Source: Clostridia bacterium DTU030 (lineage in GTDB: Bacteria > Bacillota > DTU030). From it: a DNA stretch of 32,682 nucleotides. Positions 30,542-32,682 of this stretch are shown here, in pieces (positions within the stretch are counted from its first letter, which is position 1; each line of letters starts with the position of its first letter). The stretch covers positions 1 to 32,682 of the forward strand of contig LFSN01000029.1 in NCBI GenBank assembly GCA_001513125.1. The letters run 5' to 3'. Position numbers and translations under genes: made by a program. Under the pieces are notes generated by a model, which had not been told where the DNA came from, did not search any database, and saw only the letters and a list, made by a program, of their open reading frames with translations.

Positions 30542-31918
30542 GTGAAAAAATATGATGTCATCATAATTGGAGCCGGACCGGCCGGTATTTTTGCTGCCCT
30601 GGAACTGGTGGCCAAAAATAACCTCCAGATACTGATTTTGGAAAAGGGCCGGGACATTTCCCAGCGCTCCTGCCCCCGGGAGGGACAGGAACGCTGCCTT
30701 AATTGCGCCAGCTGTTCCATTGTCAGCGGTTGGGGCGGAGCCGGGGCCTTCAGCGACGGTAAGCTGACCCTGACCACCGAGTTCGGCGGCTGGCTGGACC
30801 AGTACCAGGGCCGGAGCCGGGTGCAGGAATTGATCAACTATGTAGATGGCATATACTGTCATTTCGGTGCCCCCGACAACATCTTCGGCACCGACCTGGA
30901 AGAAATCCGGAATATCCAGCGCCAGGCGGCCCGGGCGGATCTGGCCCTGATCCCCGCCAAAATCAGGCACCTGGGGACGGAAAAGTGTTACGAAGTCCTC
31001 CAGGCCATGCGGGATTACCTGGGAGACAGGGTGGAGATCAGGACTCGGACCATGGTCGATCACATTTTGGTGGAAGATGGCCGGGTCGCCGGTGTGGAAA
31101 CTTCAGAAGGAGAAAGGATCCCCTGCAAGTATATCATCGCCGCCCCGGGCCGGGAGGGTTCCGAATGGTTTGCCCGGGAGGCCATGAGGTTAGGTTTAAA
31201 AACCATGGTGAACCCCGTTGATATCGGGGTGCGGGTGGAACTTCCAGCCGCCATCATGGAACATATCACCGATGTCGTCTATGAGTCCAAGTTTGTCTTC
31301 TATTCCAAGTCCTTTGACGACCGGGTCCGGACCTTCTGCATGAGCCCCCACGGGGAAGTGGTGGTGGAGAACAACTCCGGGCTCCTCACGGTCAACGGCC
31401 ACAGCTATGCCGAAAAGAAGACCAATAACACCAACTTTGCCCTCCTGGTGAGCAAGACCTTCACCGAACCCTTTAAGGAGCCCATCTCCTACGGGAAGTA
31501 TATAGCCAGCCTGGCCAATATGCTGGGGGGCGGTGTCATTGTCCAGCGCCTGGGGGACCTGCTGTCGGGACGGCGGTCTACCACCGACAGGATCAAGCGG
31601 GGGATGGTAGAACCAACCCTGAAGGACGCTACCCCCGGGGATCTGAGCCTGGTCCTTCCCTACCGGCATCTGGTCAGTATCCTGGAGATGCTGGAGGCCC
31701 TGGACGTGGTGGCACCAGGGGTTAATTCCCGCCATACCCTCCTTTACGGCATCGAAGTAAAATTCTATTCCTCCCGCCTGGACTTAAACCAGGTGCTGGA
31801 GTCCCAGCTGACCAATCTCTTTGCCGTGGGGGATGGGGCCGGGGTGACCCGGGGCCTGGCCCAGGCCTCTGCCGCCGGCGTCATCGCCGCCCGGGAGATC
31901 CTGCGGCGGGAAGAATAA
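30542..31918 (+). CDS. FAD-dependent dehydrogenase (COG2509-type NAD(P)/FAD oxidoreductase)
   Basis: A 458-residue flavoprotein. The N-terminal Rossmann motif is VIIIGAGPAGIFAALELV (5-22), with the adenine-binding LILEKGR. A conserved Cys-rich block follows, CLNCASC, with SGWGGAGAFSDGKLTL (about 60-80), typical of this uncharacterised family. The C-terminal FAD block is LTNLFAVGDGAGVTRGLAQASAAGVIAA. The substrate is not known; the name dehydrogenase comes from fold similarity. The start is GTG 30542 after GGAGGGG; the gene stands alone after a terminator. It is often found in this position in Clostridia, near dnaB and purA. Confidence 0.86.
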   Translation: MKKYDVIIIGAGPAGIFAALELVAKNNLQILILEKGRDISQRSCPREGQERCLNCASCSIVSGWGGAGAFSDGKLTLTTEFGGWLDQYQGRSRVQELINYVDGIYCHFGAPDNIFGTDLEEIRNIQRQAARADLALIPAKIRHLGTEKCYEVLQAMRDYLGDRVEIRTRTMVDHILVEDGRVAGVETSEGERIPCKYIIAAPGREGSEWFAREAMRLGLKTMVNPVDIGVRVELPAAIMEHITDVVYESKFVFYSKSFDDRVRTFCMSPHGEVVVENNSGLLTVNGHSYAEKKTNNTNFALLVSKTFTEPFKEPISYGKYIASLANMLGGGVIVQRLGDLLSGRRSTTDRIKRGMVEPTLKDATPGDLSLVLPYRHLVSILEMLEALDVVAPGVNSRHTLLYGIEVKFYSSRLDLNQVLESQLTNLFAVGDGAGVTRGLAQASAAGVIAAREILRREE

Positions 31919-31941
31919 GGTTGACAGGATTTTGTCGACAC

Positions 31942-31983
31942 TGCCGGCAGGGGAAGGAGGCTGCTTCCCCGCCCCTGCCGGCA
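31942..31983 (+). other. Strong hairpin downstream of the FAD dehydrogenase gene
   Basis: TGCCGGCAGGGG (31942-31953) is the exact complement of 31972-31983, giving a 12-base-pair stem. Part of the spacer, GGAAG and CTTCC, can extend it. There is no T tract, so it may stabilise the 3' end or act as a factor-assisted end. No gene is seen between it and the tRNA promoter. Confidence 0.6.
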
Positions 31984-32054
31984 CTAAAGCAAGGGAATCG
32001 GCCCTTTCGAGGAAACTCTACCGTTTTCTAGATAAACTTGCCATTTAGAGTGGC

Positions 32055-32083
32055 TTGACAGGGAGAAGAAATTATAGTATCAT
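32055..32083 (+). promoter_or_regulatory. Sigma-A promoter of the tRNA cluster
   Basis: A consensus TTGACA (32055-32060), a 17-base spacer and TATCAT (32078-32083) lie 22 bases upstream of the first tRNA. This is a tight stable-RNA promoter arrangement. Confidence 0.88.
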
Positions 32084-32105
32084 TAAGACCCGTGAGGGGT
32101 TACAC

Positions 32106-32181
32106 GAGCCATTAGCTCAGTTGGCAGAGCACCTGACTTTTAATCAGGGTGTCCCAGGTTCGAGTCCTGGATGGCTCACCA
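32106..32181 (+). tRNA. tRNA-Lys (TTT)
   Basis: A 76-base tRNA with encoded CCA. The acceptor stem GAGCCAT pairs with ATGGCTC, the anticodon stem is CCTGA/TCAGG, and the anticodon TTT is at 32139-32141. The T arm has GGTTCGAGTCC. Confidence 0.97.
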
Positions 32182-32211
32182 TTTCCCTCTTTTTCAACAC
32201 AAAAGAGGAGT

Positions 32212-32286
32212 GGCCCTATGGTCAAGTGGTTAAGACACCGCCCTTTCAAGGCGGTAACGGGGGTTCGAATCCCCCTAGGGTCACCA
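32212..32286 (+). tRNA. tRNA-Glu (TTC)
   Basis: A 75-base tRNA with encoded CCA. The acceptor stem GGCCCTA pairs with TAGGGTC (one G-U), the anticodon stem is CCGCC/GGCGG, and the anticodon TTC is at 32245-32247. Confidence 0.97.
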
Positions 32287-32287
32287 C

Positions 32288-32363
32288 GGGCGAATAGCTC
32301 AGTTGGGAGAGCACCTGCCTTACAAGCAGGGGGTCACAGGTTCAAGTCCTGTTTCGCCCACCA
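32288..32363 (+). tRNA. tRNA-Val (TAC)
   Basis: A 76-base tRNA with encoded CCA, one base after tRNA-Glu. The acceptor stem GGGCGAA pairs with TTCGCCC, and the anticodon TAC is at 32321-32323 between CCTGC and GCAGG. Confidence 0.97.
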
Positions 32364-32368
32364 TTCGC

Positions 32369-32444
32369 GGAGCTGTGGTGTAGCGGTTAACATGCCGGCC
32401 TGTCAAGCCGGAGATCGCGGGTTCAATTCCCGTCAGCTCCGCCA
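32369..32444 (+). tRNA. tRNA-Asp (GTC)
   Basis: A 76-base tRNA with encoded CCA and discriminator G. The acceptor stem GGAGCTG pairs with CAGCTCC, the anticodon stem is CCGGC/GCCGG, and the anticodon GTC is at 32402-32404. Confidence 0.97.
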
Positions 32445-32445
32445 G

Positions 32446-32488
32446 ACCAGGGTCAGCAGCCTGTAAAGGGTGCTGACCCATGGTTTTT
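32446..32488 (+). terminator. Terminator-like hairpin inside the tRNA cluster
   Basis: GGGTCAGCA (32450-32458) pairs with TGCTGACCC (32471-32479). An outer ACCA/TGGT extends the stem past a bulged A, and five T end just before tRNA-Phe. It may terminate part of the transcripts after tRNA-Asp or be a processing hairpin. Confidence 0.6.
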
Positions 32489-32564
<76 letters not shown>

Positions 32565-32570
32565 AAGAGG

Positions 32571-32604
32571 CCCGGTTTACCCTGAGGGGAAAACCGGGTT
32601 TTTC
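32571..32604 (+). terminator. Intrinsic terminator of the tRNA cluster
   Basis: CCCGGTTT (32571-32578) pairs with AAACCGGG (32591-32598) and is followed by a T run. It begins seven bases after tRNA-Phe. The last 70 bases of the window (32610-32682) show no recognisable gene. Confidence 0.9.
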
Positions 32605-32682
32605 CTTTGTAACGCCAGGAGATTTCTGTCCGGGCAGAGAATTAATCATAGAGCACGAAAGCCTACCGGCCCTGTCAGCCGG

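Noticed and set aside
32055-32466. Open reading frames across the tRNA cluster
   Set aside because: They run through five well-formed tRNAs and have no ribosome site.

Overview
The window (about 32.7 kb, GC-rich, strong AGGAGG-type ribosome binding sites, many GTG starts) reads as chromosomal DNA of an anaerobic, spore-forming member of Clostridia (Bacillota). The evidence is the syntenic core rpsF-ssb-rpsR ... gdpP-rplI-lonC-dnaB, a SCIFF peptide with its radical SAM maturase, spore-type genes (SleB-like hydrolases, DUF1657, LonC, a YjcZ-like micropeptide) and a selenocysteine-containing SelD. The genus is not determined; a Moorella/Peptococcaceae-like lineage is a guess.

Left part (1-5.4 kb, minus strand): a TetR-headed efflux operon, tetR - ABC ATPase - FtsX/MacB-type permease - HlyD/MFP adaptor - TolC-like protein cut by the window edge. 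Its promoter carries two tandem TGACA-n4-TGTCA operator-like palindromes. 5.4-7.3 kb: two tandem, paralogous secreted LysM-SleB wall hydrolases, each with its own near-identical sigma-A-type promoter and terminator. 7.4-8.1 kb: a macro-domain protein behind a hairpin/T8 leader.

Middle (8.1-15.4 kb): two paralogous lipoprotein flavoprotein reductases of the fumarate/urocanate reductase superfamily flank a minus-strand pair (SLOG/TIGR00725 protein and alpha/beta hydrolase). A GNAT-like gene, a 36-aa YjcZ-like membrane micropeptide with a SigK/SigE-like promoter, and a DUF1657 gene follow.

Right part (15.6-32.7 kb, all plus strand): a selenium cluster (selD with an in-frame UGA at codon 16 and a downstream SECIS-like hairpin, yedF, DUF3343 Se/S carrier), an MscS channel and a DUF951 protein. 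Next comes the rpsF-ssb-rpsR operon, with a sigma-A promoter and a leader matching the S6:S18 autoregulatory fold, then scfA-scfB. The following run is MazG-like, DUF2232, gdpP, rplI, lonC and dnaB, then a primosome-like pair (unknown protein plus DnaI/DnaC-like ATPase) and an FAD-dependent dehydrogenase. A five-tRNA cluster (Lys, Glu, Val, Asp, Phe) closes the window.

Most notable observations: the selenoprotein SelD, whose start is missed if UGA is read as stop; a SCIFF peptide with only five of the usual six cysteines; the two flavoprotein reductases that have Leu in place of a dicarboxylate-binding His; and the micropeptide with its sporulation-type promoter.
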